Position numbers and translations under genes: made by a program. Shown piece after piece: positions 44,701 through 59,700 of a stretch of DNA of 64,000 nt. Positions within the stretch are counted from its first letter, which is position 1. Each line of letters opens with the position of its first letter. The DNA comes from Eonycteris spelaea (Eukaryota; Chordata; Mammalia; Chiroptera; Pteropodidae). The stretch is taken from the NCBI GenBank assembly GCA_003508835.1, contig PUFA01000022.1:3410001-3474000 (forward strand). Direction: 5' to 3'. The notes beneath the pieces are model-generated. The model did not search any database. It had not been told where the DNA came from and was given only the letters and a program-made list of their open reading frames with translations.

Positions 44701-47700
44701 TGTTTGTTTTTTTAGAGCCCGGTTCCCCACAAATTATAAAAGCAGGAAAACTCAGGACAAAGAAATCCGGCAAGGTTTGTCTTAACATGGAGTAGTTCTT
44801 CACTACTGTTTATTCAGTTTTAAAATCATTATGCTTTTGATTATTGTGTATTTTTCTTCTGTTTGTATCATTGATGTTAGCTTAAAGTTAACATGCTAGA
44901 GAATGGTAGCTTTAATACAAAACCCCGTATGCCTCTCTTACCCAATTTATATCAATTTAGTCAGTGTCATGAAATAGTGGTTGAAGTAGGATCATAAGAC
45001 CAAAGCATTTTTATTTCAGTGTTCTTTTATTTGGAGAAGCTTTTGAACTAATTTTGCAAATGCCTGCATATAATCGAATGTAGATGATTCTTAAAATTGC
45101 TCTCACTATTAGAAAATATTTTTTCTATTTAAAATTTCTAATTCATGGACATAACACTTATTTATTACTTCTTAGGCTAGTGATTTCAGCGATATGGCGA
45201 ATTGGCCAACACCAAGTGAATTAGTGAACACTGGAGTGAGTATTGTTTTAAGGCTTTTTTATATTTGTAGGGAAAATATTTTCATTTCAACATGCAGAAT
45301 TTATTTTATTTCAGATTTAGAGAATTACATTAACAAAAGGTGCTAAAAATTCAGCAGTTACCCTTTTTATAGTTTTACCCATTTTTCAGATACCTGATTT
45401 CATTCATCACACTGTCTTCATCTGGTTGTATTCTTAGGTAAAGTTACATTTGTAAGGGGTGGATACCATACTGTTGAATGTGATGTCTTCAAATAAAGAC
45501 ATTAATTTTTAATTCACTGTGTCTAATTAAAGCCCAATTTATGTTTCAGAATTTATGCTGTTTTTGTGATTTATAATCTTTCCAATTTGAAGTGCTAATT
45601 ATATATGTGTGTGTATGTCACATCGAGAAGTGTTCAATGAATGGATTTTTAATTTAATTTTAATTGAAGCTTTAAAAGATGGCTCTAAGATATTCTAAAA
45701 AAGAGCTTTTTAAAGGAGTAGCATGTGGTTATCTGGTCACATGTTTTTATTAGACACTGTACACTTTGCTATTTGTAATTTTTGTGGTATTGGTGTGTAG
45801 TTGTAGGTAATATATATTAAACAGCTTAATTGGTGTATAAATGATGTATAATAAACTGCAAAGATAGAAAGTGCACAGTTTGATAAGTTTTGACCTATGT
45901 AAACATATGAAACCATCACCACAGTCAAGATAACACTTAACTATTACTCCAAAAGATTCCTCACACTTTTTTGTAATTCTCCCTGTCGCATTTTTCTCTT
46001 CATCCCGGACAGCCACTGATGTACTTTCTGTCACTTACAGTAAATTTGTTTTTTCTACATTTTTATATAAGTGGAGTCATACAGCCTGCTCTGCTTTTCT
46101 GGCTTTCACTCAGCTTAGTTATTTTGAGATTTATTTGTATCATGTGTATCTGTAGTTCATTCTTTACTGCTGAGTAAGTATTCTTGTATGGATGTAACGC
46201 TGTTTGTCCATTCACCTATTGGTGGACATTTGTGTTGATTCTACTTACTTTTTGGCTGTTAGAAATAAAGCTGTTATATAAAGAGTTGTATACCAAATTT
46301 TGCATGGATATATGCTTTCATTTTTCTTCAGTAAATCCCCAGGAGCAGAATGGCTAGATTGTATGGTCACTATTTGTTTAGCTTTTTAAGCAACTACCAA
46401 ACTTTTCATTCTCACTTGCAGTGCATGAGAATTCTAGTTACTCTGCGTACTCACTAATACTCTCTGTGGTCACTTAATTTTAGTCATTCTAGTAGGTGTG
46501 TGGTGCTATTGCATTGTAGTTTTAATTTGCATTACTCTGACTAAAGATGTCTAGCAACTTTTCATATTATTTTGCCATTGGTGTATTTTTTTTAATGAAG
46601 TGTTCAACCGTAGCATATTTTTTAAAAATTGAGTTTTGTTGTTACTACATTTTGAGAATTAGTTATATATTTTAAATACAAGTTTTCTATGAAATGCTTA
46701 GGAAATATTTTCTCCTAGTCTGCGACTGACTTTCTCTTAACAGTGTCTTTTGAAAATAGTCTTATTTATTTATTTGTTTGTTTGTTTGTTTTAAATTGTC
46801 GTTTGTTTTGCGATATTTAGGTAAGATATTACCACAGATTTTTGGATATGTTAATAACAATTATTTTATTCGGAAATACTTTTTGCAGTGTCAGAGCGTT
46901 ATCAACCAAGGAAATAAGAAGCCACAAAATAAAAAAGAAAGAGATGACAAAATTGAAAAGAGATGTAACAGTGAGAGCAAAGAAAAACGGGAAACAAAAT
47001 TAGATGGTCCTGGTGAAAATACAAGTGAGGATGAGGCTCAGTCAAATATTCAACGAAAGAGAGGTTCGTTCATCTATAACTTCATTTTGATTTGGTTCTT
47101 TGGAAGGAAGTTGTAGTAATGAAGAATCAATCAGTTGATTCCAGGTAGTAACTGATGAGTTTTTGGATATTTTCAGGGTACTATCTGCGATGGTTACTCA
47201 TTTGTTTTTGTAACATTTCTGAACTATTAGGCTTTCCTTTTTGCATTTGACTTTTTTATGTAAGAAGGAATGAAGTTTCACTTACAGAAATGAGGTATAG
47301 TTTTATGATTGGAAAGTTATGTGATAACTATTGTTTTTTAAATTTACATTGGAACTGCTCCCTATATTTTAGGAGGTTCTAAGAAAATATTTTTGTAAGA
47401 ATAGTCAAAATAATTTTTGTCAACTTCTTCCTCATAGCATTTCCTTATTAAATTACACTTTGAAGAAAAAAACATTGTCTACATCCTTTCCATATTTTTT
47501 TTAGAACTTTTCATGTGTCTAGAGTCAGGTTATGATTTAACTGCTTTATAAAAATATATCAGTGTTCTCAGCCTAGGAAAAAGTGTTTTCAGGGGTCTTT
47601 AGGTAGAGGAATTCTTTAATCAGTCAGAAGGTTAGTAGTTAAGGTGAAGTGAAGGTTGGGGAGAATAGCAGGAGATGTTTTTGGATAGGCAAGGTCCATG

Positions 47701-50700
47701 TTATATAGGCTCCAAACTTGGAATTAGCATTTTATCTTGAGTGCCATGGGAAGGCTTTGAAGCATTTTAATTCATGGAGGCAATATGCCATGAGAAGAGG
47801 ACATTACATGATGTAGTATTTGCCAGCCAGCTTCTTTAATAATGAAAATAACAATCTACCACTTGTTGAGCACTTACTTGGTTTTTTTGTTTGTTTGTTT
47901 GTTTGTTTGTTTAAATGAATATCTAATCCTTAGCTGCCGGATGAGCTTTTGGCTCACTTGGTACAATGAGCCAAGGCTCATCAATCAAAAGTGATGGAAA
48001 CAGGACCACAATGTGACTATTAAAAAAATTTCCCCATTTCTTAGAACGCTTTATCACTTACCTTTTTCATGCCTCTTAGACACATAAGTAGTCTTTTTGG
48101 CTATCTAGAATTTATACAGATAACACACCTGCCATTCTACTCTAAAATTTGTCCTTGTTATTGCTTCGATTAAAACTGATAGCCAGCACAATCCAGGTGT
48201 TTATAAAGTAATATGATCATGTCATGAATTGACTCTCCTCAGACCACACATATTTATCTTCAAATAAATGAAAGACTTGTAGGAGTCAGCTTCTTTTGAT
48301 AGAATTTATAGTGTAGACGGTGAAAATTTTTTGAGTCTTTCATATTCTCTCTTCCTCATCTGTTTATATTTTGTAGGGTTTGTAGGAAATCAGTACTGTA
48401 GTTGCATACTAATATTCCCTTTCCCTTAAATACCTTAGTAGTGTTTCCTTTGCTCATGAGTCTTTTAGTTAAAAAAATAATTTGGGCAGAATACTGAACA
48501 TTCTGAAAACTTAACTGGAATCCATGAATAGATAATCTTCAGAATTGTACTATTACAATTAATTATACTATCTTTTAGTCAATAAGAAAAAAATCAATTG
48601 CTTGTATCTCTTCAGAAGTTATGAAAATGGGTGGTAGCTCTGAAAAGATTTATCACACGCAGTTAGACAAATTTTGCACTTAAACCTAATTTTGAGAAAT
48701 CTCTTTCATTAGTAGTAATGATCGATAAGTCAACATTTTATACAATGATTTGAAACTAAAAGTGTTTTGAATTGCTAGCCAAGTTTCAAACATGAATGTT
48801 AAAATGTCTTATCAGGTATACCCCATTCTGGAGACTTAAGAATCAAGTGTTAGACCGGAGTAGTGTGTAGACTTACTATTTTTGAGTAGCTTATCCATCA
48901 AAATTAAATAGAAGAGCTACCATTTCACTTAAAAGCAAAAGAATTCCAATGCTACTCCATCACTGGCTTTTCATTTGGTTTTCAGAAATACTATTTGCTC
49001 AAAAAAGTTTATTAAGGGGCTGTGTGAGGAGAAGAAAATTATTTTGGTACTCTACAAATAATTCCTTTAAGGATGGTGTCTCATCTAACTAATATTTAGA
49101 GTCCTTTTAAAATTGCCAAGCTTTAGTGAAAATTGTGCATTATCATTAAATGATTTTATTCTGTTTTCTTCAAGCTAATAAGCACAAGTGGGTACCACTC
49201 CACTTAGATGATGTAAGACCAGAGAGTCAAGAAAGACCAGGATCCCGCAACAGTTCAAAATGTCAACCTGAAGCAAATAAATCTTCACATAACAATAGGA
49301 GAAATGATATGCAAAGTAAGTTACATTCTAAGAGAAAAATGACTAAAGAACTTTGTCTTAATGCTTACTATTATTATTAATAAGTATGGGTAGTATAAAC
49401 TATTTGAGAGTAAGTCACAGACATTGTGCCTTTTTAATCCTAAATATCTGCAGTAGTATATATTGCAAGAACGGTAATACAGTGTGACTATCTACAGGCA
49501 GATTTTCCCAATCATGTCCTTTATAGTTTTTTCTTCCTCTTTTCCAGGATCTAATCTGGGATCACACCTAGCTTTTAGTTGTCTTTTGTCTTTAGTCTCC
49601 ATTAGTTTGGAACAGTTCTTTTGCTTTTATCTTTCATGACATTGCTTTTTTTTCTGACAAATACAGGACAGTTAATGTGGTATATATTCCTCATTTTGGG
49701 TTTTCTCATGTTTCCTCATTGGATTGGATTATGAGTTTTTGGCAGGGATACTAAAAAGTTTTTTCAGAGCATCACATAGAAAATACACATGATCAAGGTT
49801 TAGCTTATTACTGGTGATATTAACTTTGAGCACTTGGTTAAGTTGATGCACTCCAGGTTTCTTTACTATAATGATACTCCTTGCTCCTTTGTAATTACTC
49901 CATTATTTGTGAGAGACCGAGATGCAGGAATCTCCAGTTTTTCATAAAACTTTTCACATGAGCTTTAGTTTCCACTGATGATTCTTACTCGATTCTGTCA
50001 TTATCATGATGATTGCAAATAGTGATTTTTCTTACTGCACCTTCCTTTCTATATTTATTAGTTGGCATTCCACTATAAAGGACAACTTATTATCTGTGTG
50101 GACGAACGGCCTCTTATTTTTTCAATCAGTTATGATCCATTACCATGATTATTTCAGTTTGACGCTTGAATTGTCACAGATTTGGATAGTAGGAGCTGCT
50201 TCTGGCTTCTTAGAAAAATAGTCAACTAATATGATAGTTGTTCCCGCCACCACCACCACCCCCCCCCCCCCCCGGCTTGTAACTTCCTGTGAGTTCAGAC
50301 AGAAACCCTTGAAAAAGACTGAATTACAGGAAGAAATTGCAGGGCCTCAGGCAGTGATTCTCAATGGGAGTGATTTTTTTCCCTCCCAAGGGGACATTTG
50401 GCATTGGCTGGAGATAATACTGGTTTTCACAGCAAGTTGGTGGCGGGTGAGTGCTACTGGTATCTAGTAGGTGGAGACCATGAATGATGCTAGACATTCT
50501 ATAGTATACAGAACATCCTCCCTCGGCCCCGCCCCATACTAAAGAGTTATCTGGCTCAAAGTGTCACAAGTGCCAAGGTTGAAAAACCCTTGTCTTTAGG
50601 ATATATGTACCTTCAAATTTATTATTCCAAAAACTTTTTTTGAATGTGGACATGCATGTTGTTGCTCTCACTAGCAGTATACAGATGTTCTACCTTTTCT

Positions 50701-53700
50701 GTCTTGGTCCACATTTGATATTACAGGACCTTAAAATGTTTGTCAGAGTGGAACAGATGAAATGCTGTTTCATTAATTTCTACTTCTCATGGCCAGTGAG
50801 GTTAAGCACCATTTTCTATATTTACTTTTTATTTGCATTTCTTAATTTGCCTTTACCTGTCTTAGCCATTTGCCTTTGAGTCGCTTTTGTGTGTTTGTGC
50901 ATGAGAAATTCATGAGTTCTGTATGTATTCTGGATCTAACTTCTATATTGTGTTGCAGATGTCTTCTCCCAGTTTGTGTTTTCATTTCCTTTTTTCTTTA
51001 AAGGAAATGTCTTTTACTTAAATAGAAAAATTCTTTCCTTAAATAGTTTATAAAAACAAATTTTTAGGATTTTTATGTATAGTGCAAACCCAGTTATCTT
51101 GGAACTTCTGGTATCTTAAAAGTACAATCTTAGCAAAATACTTTTTAAAAATCTTTTTAGTGTGTTGTTTTTACTTATTAGACTGTTTTTTATGATAGTA
51201 CTTTTATGGGCTCAGGAGACATTTTGACAAATTTCTGTGGGATGTCTTAAGTTTCTATCTATCTGAAGAATTCCTGGTTAACGAATAGTTACAAAGTGGA
51301 GAAGTCTGGTTACCATCTTTTAATAAAGATAACAGTGTTATTCATAGCTGCAAATAGCAATGTATAAAAATATTTTTATTTTAAAAAGGTTGGAGGCGTG
51401 ATAGAGAAAAGAGAGATGATCAAGATGAAGTTTCCAGTGTGAGAAGTGAGGGTGGTAATATCCGAGGTTCCTTTAGAGGCCGCGGAAGAGGACGAGGACG
51501 GGGAAGAGGACGAGGCAGAGGAAATCCTCGATGTATGACAGGTTTTGTTTGGGTTTTTTTTTTTTTTTTTTTTGGGGGGGTAAATTAGATGAGATTTGAA
51601 AAAAGCGTGCAAGCCTTCTGTTAGTTTTTCCCACTATCTCATATAATAGCTTATTTGTCTGATAATAAAGATGGCTTTATATTTGTTATCCCTTGAAATA
51701 CTTCACTTTGGATTTTTCTTTATAGTAACTTTTTTGTTTTGTTTTTTTAATCTGTGGTCATTTTTTTTTTCCTTTATTCTCATTAAGTGAACTTTGATTA
51801 TTCGTATGGTTATCGAGACCCTGGTGAAAGGACTGATCAACCATTTCAAACAGAACTTAATACCAGCATGATGTATTACTATGATGACGGTACAGGAGTA
51901 CAGGTCTACCCTGTGGAAGAAGCATTGCTTAAAGAGTATATTAAGCGCCAAATGTAAGTGGGTCAGATTTAAGCAGATGGGATAATAAAAATCTGTTGCA
52001 ATATCAAATTTTAACATCACTGATAGTGAACATGTTCTAACACATTTTCTAAGCTGTTTTTTTTTTAGTAAAATTTCAGGATTTCAATAGTATTTTTAGT
52101 TATATTTTTATAGGGAATACTAGTAAAGTTTTTTTTTTTTTTGAAAAGTTTATATGTGGTTATATCACTACTACTTTACTGTATTTCTCTTTGGCATTTC
52201 TCGTCTAAAGGATATTATAGCATCATGGCGTAATATGCGTGATTAAATGTGACTATAAAACTACTGTATATAGTTCGATTTGAGCAAGTGAAACTTGGCT
52301 TTATATTGAAATATCATTGAGTTTGTACTTGTTTTTTAGATTCCACATATAAGTGAAATCATTTGGTATTTGTTATTTTCTCTGACCTTTTTCACTCTGC
52401 ATAATACCCTCTTGGTCCATCTATGTTGTTGCAGATGGCAAGATTTCATTCTTTTTTATGGCTGAATAATATTCTTTTATATGTATGTATGTATATGTAT
52501 GTGTATATTACCACTTCTTTATCCATTCATCTATTGATGGATATTTAGTTTGCTTCCATATCTTGGCTGTTGTAAGTAATGCTGCAGTGAATATATAGAT
52601 GCATATGTCTATTGAATTAGTGTTTTGAGCTTTTTTGGGTAAATATAAAGAAGTGGAATTACTGTTTTTAATTTTTTTGTCTCGTCGTTGCCTTTGTTTT
52701 AAAGTCTATTTTATCTGGGATAAGTACTGCTACCCCAGCTTTTTTTTTCCTCCTCGTTTCCAATTACATGAAATACCTTTTCCATCCTGTTACTTAAAGT
52801 CCGTATTTTTTTTTTTTTTCAATCTGAAATGAGTCTCTTATAGGCAGCATACGTCAGGGTCTTATTTTCTTTTCCATTTAGCCACACCATATTTTCAATT
52901 GGAGCATTTAATCTGTTTACTTAAATAATTGTTGATCGATATGTGGTTATTGTCCTTTATTTGTATTTTTTATTTATTTTCCTCTTCTCCTTAAAGAAGC
53001 CCCTCTAACATTTCCTGTAATAAGTTTGGTGTCAGTGAACTCCTTTAGCTTTTTCTTTTCTGGGAAGCTGTTTACCTTTTGATTCTAAATGATAGCCTTA
53101 TTGGATAGAGTAATCTTGGTCTCAGGTCCTTTGGGTATTTCATGCCAGTCCCTTCTGGCCTGCAAACTTTTATATCTGTTACAATGGTATCAGCTGATAG
53201 TCTTATGGGAGTTCCCTGGTAGGTAGCTAATTGCTTTTCTCTTGACGCTTCTAAGATTTTCTCTTAGTCTTTAACCTTTGGCATTTTAAATATGTGTTTT
53301 GGTGTGAGCCTGTTTGGGTTCATCTTGGGACTCTGCACTTCCTTGACGTGAATGTCTATTTCCTTTACCAGGTTAGGGAAGTTTTCTGCCATTAGTTCTT
53401 CAAATAGGTTTTTAATTCTTTGCTCTTTTTTCTTTCTTGTACCCCTGTCATGTGAATGTTGGCACACTTGATGCTGTCCCAGAGGCCCCTTAAACGTATC
53501 TTCATTTGCGGGGGGGGGGGGGGGTTAAATTCCTTTTGCTGTTCTAATTGGCTTTTTTCTGCTGCCTCTTATCTTCCAAATCCATGATTTGATCCTCTGC
53601 TTTATCTAATCTATTGATTCCCTCTGATGTATTTTTCATTTCAGTTATTGCATTCTTCATTTCTGACTGGTTCTTTTATGATTTCTATCTCCATTTTTTT

Positions 53701-56700
53701 ATTATTATTATTTTTTTATTGTGATATCTAGCTCCATTTTTATGTGTTCTGTCTCTTTGTTAAAGTTCTTACGGAGTTCATCTGCTGCTCTTCTAAATTC
53801 ATAGAACTTCCTTTTTAAATTTTTATTTATATTTGGATCCCCCACCCCATTCTACCCCTGACCTATACATGTTGCTTTCTGTCCTTAAGAGCTGGATCTC
53901 TGAAGGCAGGGCATCTCTTCCCACGTGCTGGCAGCACACACCTGGGGCCTGGTGGACCTGGGATATGGGCCATGGCTCCACTGGGCCTCGAACCCAGGAC
54001 CTTCTGTGTGTAAAGCAGACGTGCTAACCACTACTCTATGGAACCACCCTTCCCCCTCACTCCCCCCCCCCCCATAGAACTCCCTTATAACCAGTACTTT
54101 GAATCTGGTAGATTGCTTGTCTCCATTTTGCTTAGTTTTTTTTCTGGAATTTTGTTCTGTTATTTTATTTGGGACATGTTCCTTTGTCTTCTCATTTGGG
54201 CTACCTCCCTGTGTTTGTTTCTGTTTGTTAGAAATGAACTGCTACATTTCCCAGTCTTAGTAGAATAGCCTTATGTAGTAGGTGTCCTGTGGGGCCCAGT
54301 GGTACACCCTCTGGTCACCTGAGCTGGGTGCTCCATGTGTGTGTCTTGTGTGGGTTGTGTGTGCCCTCCTGTTGTAGTCGAGCCATGATTTCTGTTGGCA
54401 GGCACATCAGTGGGAGGGATTGACCCTGAGGCTGATTGGATGTGAGAACTGGCCATGACTACAGCAGAGGAGCCATTGTGCAAGGGCTGACTCTGCAGAT
54501 CAGGTTTGCTTCAGCGGGACTCTGGTGCCTGCCAAGTTGGTGTTTTTGTGGAGGTGGCTGTGTGGTGCTCTGGTGTGGTCTGAAGCCAACCTTTGTGTGT
54601 GTTGGTTCTGCAGCTTCTTGGAAGGGGCTATGATGCAGGCCAAGGTCAACCGCTGCTTGTACTTGACACTAGGGCTGCGTGGAATGAGGGTACAGAGTGA
54701 TCTGCGGTTGTTTCCTGTTTGTCCTTGATTTGGAGGCACCTGGGAGAGGCTACTCTGTGAACTACGGCTGGCTGTTATTAGTGCCAGGTTCTGTGAAAGA
54801 AACAGGGAGATCTTGAATTGTTCAAATATGTAATTGTGTGTGTACACCTGTGCCCATGTATTCACTGAGTTTTTACTAAGCATTGTACTGATTACTAGAG
54901 TTCAGAAGTATTAAACAATGTCACTACTCTGTCAATTTAGAAAACAGAACAAACTATAGTCTTCTCTAAACTAGACAAAGACTACTTCCAATATTTCATT
55001 CTTTACAGTATGGGAAAATGTTCGAAGACAGTCTATTGACATATGCATACCTTTATTATTTATTGCTTAAATGAAACAAGTAAAAGTAGTTTTGTAATAA
55101 AAATTTTCACTTAATGGATTCCTTTAGAAAATCAGTTATTATTGAACTTTTAAAATAAAGTGCTGGTAAATTCTTTATACTTAGGTAAAGGTGATCAAAA
55201 TAAAAGTTAGTGTAAGTTTTTTGGGAGATAATCAGTATTCTAAATTTCTTTCTGCTTATGTTTAAAAGAAATTAACTCAGGATTTTGCTGTTATCATATT
55301 TTCCCTCTCTGTTGTATTAAATCTATATAATCCTATTAATAGAGTAAAATAGTTTTTTAGCAGTTGGTATTATAAGCAACAGATATTTTTATTTCCCATT
55401 GAATAAGTGGATGAAATTTATGTTTACTTATCTCTCTTTTCAGTGAATATTACTTCAGCACAGAAAATTTGGAACGGGACTTTTTTCTTAGGAGAAAGAT
55501 GGATGAACAAGGTTTCTTGCCTATTTCCCTGATTGCTGGTTTCCACCGTGTTCAGGCTCTTACTACAAACCTTAATCTCATTTTAGAGGTAATTATTTAT
55601 TAATAAAAGAGTTGCAAAGTAGTCTGTACTTTCTGTTTATGCTTTGAACCTAAAACTGCCCTAAAAAAATATTTAGAAATTTAAGGGGAAAAAAGAAAAC
55701 AATCAGTACTTGCCTAAGGCTTAGACTGTATCACATGGCTTTTTTTTCTATTTTATAAAACCCAAATGTCTAACCCTGGAAGCCCCTCAAAGAATTACTG
55801 ATGTTTCCACCTATTTTTAACCTGACCCTTCACACTTGAACCTTCTTGGCTGTTCCTGGTCCTTTAGGCTTCAAGTTGCCTTATAAATGCATATATTACC
55901 ATTTGTTACTATATGCTTTTTCAGTCCATTCTTATTCCCATTAAATCCTCAAGCACAGTTTTCAGATCGTTAATTATCAGCTTCTAAAACTTAAAGCAGT
56001 AGGAAAGGAATATTTAAAAGAATGTTCGTGTTACTATTATGGTTAGAATTTTGATATAGTAGCTGATGATATAGTAGGAAGTGATGCTACTATAAAATGC
56101 AGAAACACATAACCATTGTGATTTAGAACAGCATATGCCTGTTATTCATTCATTATACATTAGACATTCATTAGACTTTCATTATGCACGTGCCATTTGT
56201 TACAGTGGGAAAGAGGTCCTTTTCCCATTAAGATAAGGCTTCATTAAGGCTTTGCAGTATAAACACATTGATTTAGAGCATGGACTTTAAAACCTGCACA
56301 CACATCTTTGTAGCTCTGTGACCTTGGGCAATGTCCTGAGATTTCTCTAAAGTGGAAATTCTAACATACTTGATAGTATTGTCATGAGAATGAAATGTGT
56401 AATGGCAGTACCTGTTACACACTGGAAGCTCTGACATAGAATGTGGTTATTATTAATCTTCAAAGATGTCCTTTTATTTATCACTCTTTATTTCATTTTA
56501 TTTCTATCAGCTTTTTCCTGTGTGCATTTGTATATGTTTAACTCTTTGCTTTCTTGGGGGGAGGTGGGGAAACTGGCAGAAGAAGCAAAATAGACTTCAG
56601 TTGACACCTATACCTGCCCTGGTTGAATTTGTCTACAGAGCCAAACTTACTGAATTTGTTTCCTCCTCTCCCATTCAGCTTACTGTGTTTTTGTTTTGTT

Positions 56701-59700
56701 TTGTTTTTAACCAATTTTGTGTTGTAATTCCTGTTGTAGCGATATTTATCACATTACATAGTACGATATTGTTGCCCATAGTTATTATACTGTGCCTTAG
56801 ATCTCTCAAGCTTATTTAGTACTCATTGCAAGTTTGTATCCTCCCCTACCCCACTTCTGGCAATCACCATTCTACTGTTTTGGGGGAGTTTGACTTTTTT
56901 TGGAATCCACATACAGTTGATTATCATATAGTACTTATCTTTTTCTGTATCTGACTTATCTCACATAGCATAAGGTGCTCAAGGTCCGTCCATTTTTTCC
57001 TGAATGCCAGGAAAGATATCCTCTTTTCTCATGACTGAGTAATATTCCAGTATGCATATATGCCACACTTTTAAAAACCATTTGTTGATGAGCATTTAGG
57101 TTGTATTATATTTTGGCTACTGTAAAAATGAGAGTGCATACATCTCTTCAGAATCCTGGTTTCATTTCCTTTAGGTATATACCCAGAAATGGAATTGCTG
57201 GATCTTATTGTAGATCTAGCTTATTGCATTCTTGACTGTTGCTCCACTGCTGAGAGCTATTTTGTGTCTTAACTTTCTTTGTTAGATCCAATTGATACCA
57301 GCTCTGTAGCTAATCACTTAATATAGCTATTCAAATTACTTAACCTTTTCAGGTTTCACTTTTGTCATTGTTTTAATACAAATAATGCTTAAGCAACTAT
57401 AGATTATGAGGACTTAAAGCAGTAGTGAATATAATATATGTGAGTCTTTAGAACTGTGCCTGCTACTCTCATTTTAAACCTTTTTTCCAAATTGGCTGAC
57501 CTTGTGGTTTCTTAGAATATGCAGTGCTCTCTTCTTATGTCTAGGTCTTCGCACATACAAGTCTTTTTCTTAGTTCTAGGCATAAAACTAGGAACTGGGG
57601 CTATAACATCTATGTGTTCCAGCATTGGTAATTATTCATAGTGATAGGTATTAAGAAAAGGATCAAAAGTAATAGCTAGCCTGTAAAAACTTTAGATACC
57701 AGAAATATTGACTGTATACTGTAACTCCTTGTTTATAAGTTCAGGATAACCAAGGTTTGGTTTTAAAAAATATGTCTAACTCTTATGTTAGTGCTTTCAT
57801 TAAGTTCGCATATGATACCGTTTTTGTATGACCCTATTAATTCCTGAATCATGACTGGTTCACTTTCTGTTCTCCTTTTTTTCTTCTTGAATTAATTTTT
57901 TTACTTCTTTTTTGTATATTCCTCCTGAGATAGTTCATATTATACTACATATAGTGTTATACCTTTTTTTTTTTTTAATAAACGTATCGGAAGAGCATTC
58001 AGTAGCTATATATAAAGAACTTGGAGTTTTTTTCCCCTCCAATTTTTTTCTTTAAATTTTTCCTTTTACATTGAGACATAATTTATACACTGCATACTAG
58101 AAATTATAAAATTATAGGTGACTCCCTATATTATACTTGTGTGGCTGCCACCTAGATTAAGATACAGAACATTTCCAAATCCTACAAAGCTCACTGTGGC
58201 CCCTCCTAGTCAGTACGGATGCTTTCCTCAAAGATCATTGCTTTTCAAGCTCTCTCACCTGTTTTTAAACTTCACATAATGAGAATTATACATATTCTTT
58301 TATATCTGGCATTAGATCATCATTCTTTCTGTTTATCCATGGTTGGTGTATAGCAGTTGTTCATTTTCCATTTTGGGGTAGTATTCCATTGTATAAATAA
58401 ACTTTTCCCATGATTCTCTTGTCACATATTTGGATTCTTTACAGTTTGAACATTATTGTACATATTTTTTTGGATGGACACATATATTTTACTTTAAAAT
58501 TAGTGGGTGAAAGTATTTATATATGCTTAGCTTTTGTAGACACTGCTGAGCTTTTTTCCAAAGTATTGACCAATTAAATTTACCACCGTTGAGAGTTTGA
58601 CTTGTTCTACTTTCTAGCCAAAAGACAATCTTCCCAAAACATTATTTTAAAAAAATTTAACTTAGGAAAGTTTCAAGGTTTTAAAAATTAAGGTGTAAAT
58701 AGGTTTTTGGTTTGCATTCTGAAAATTGTATAAGCTCACTCCAAACAAGATACAGCCTTTTACTCTAAAGACGTCCTTAGCGGTCCTTTGTAGTCCATCT
58801 TCCCCACCTTACCCCACCCCACCCCACCCCACCCCACCCTAGCATAGATGGATTTTACCCGGTCTTAATATTTGTGTAAATGGAATTGTCTACTGGCTGT
58901 TTAATTTATAATTTTTAAAATTCATCCATGTTGTTGCAAGATTCAGATGCTAGGCATACTGGTTTGCTACTTGGATGTCATTGCTTCTAGAACGTTCACT
59001 GTACAAAACTAGGAAAGCACATGTGAGAAAATAGATATCACCAATTCAAAACCCTTACTGTAGGGTTCTTCCTTATTTTCGTCTGTATTTCAAACTTTTC
59101 TCTTTCAGTGAGTATCCTGATTCTGATCAAAGAGTTTGCTTTTAAATTTTTAATGCTAATTTCAAAGTTTGTTCGATTATGGAAAATGTAACTTGAGAAA
59201 TATTATAACATAAAGGTCATACAAATATAAAACTCTTAAAGTATATAGAAAACTCTTAATACATGTGCATTCTCCAACTAAAGTATAACAAGCTATAATT
59301 TTTTAACGTTAACATGTATGTTAATTTTTATATTTGTATTTTTAATTTCTAAAGGTAAGTACCCTTGGATTTTAGTTAAAATTCAGATCAGTAAGGCTTT
59401 AATTTTTATTTTGAAGAAACTTAGCTTTAGTTTTATTTTATCCCTTAATTACATCATGTTTATTTTTGAGAAGCATCATAGGCTAGTTAGTTAGTGGCTA
59501 AGATTTTTACTGGTGGACAGATATTAAATGATTTGAGTCCTGGTATTAAGTCATACTAAGTCTCTGCTCCTTATCAAATTACTGTTGTCCCCTTTTTGGG
59601 TGATATGGTCCATGACCCCCAGTGGATGCCCAACTGCAGATAGTCCTGAATCATTTGTATTGTATGTAATATATTTTTATATATACCTACATACATACCT

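Larger units (their letters stand above)
38721..44715 (+). other. LARP1B intron 1
   Basis: Six kilobases, AT-rich after the island. Contains a T-rich run (39070-39100), L1 3' scraps at 41240-41560, an A16 run (42464-42479), a Tigger-like scrap at 44030-44130 and (GTTT)n at 44687-44712 beside the exon 2 acceptor. Otherwise nothing recognisable. Confidence 0.6.
52310..54790 (-). mobile_element. L1/HAL1-type element, antisense, with 5' end retained
   Basis: From right to left: a GC-richer L1 5'UTR (about 54250-54790, with GTGTCCTGTGGGGCCCAGTG), ORF1 region (about 53000-54240), start of ORF2 (52660-53000, GGGATAAGTACTGCTACCCC), then a 3' end piece (52310-52640, GCTGAATAATATTC). ORF2 is mostly missing, as in HAL1 elements or through deletion. 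Frames are broken. A younger SINE is inserted in ORF1 at 53814-54072. Confidence 0.75.

Noticed and set aside
53974..54045. A functional tRNA-Val gene
   Set aside because: Anticodon-stem mismatch and altered acceptor stem, with SINE body, tail and target duplication around it.
54271..54883. Overlapping open frames on both strands at 54271-54883
   Set aside because: They fall in the GC-richer L1 5'UTR and are not conserved as protein in any family I know.
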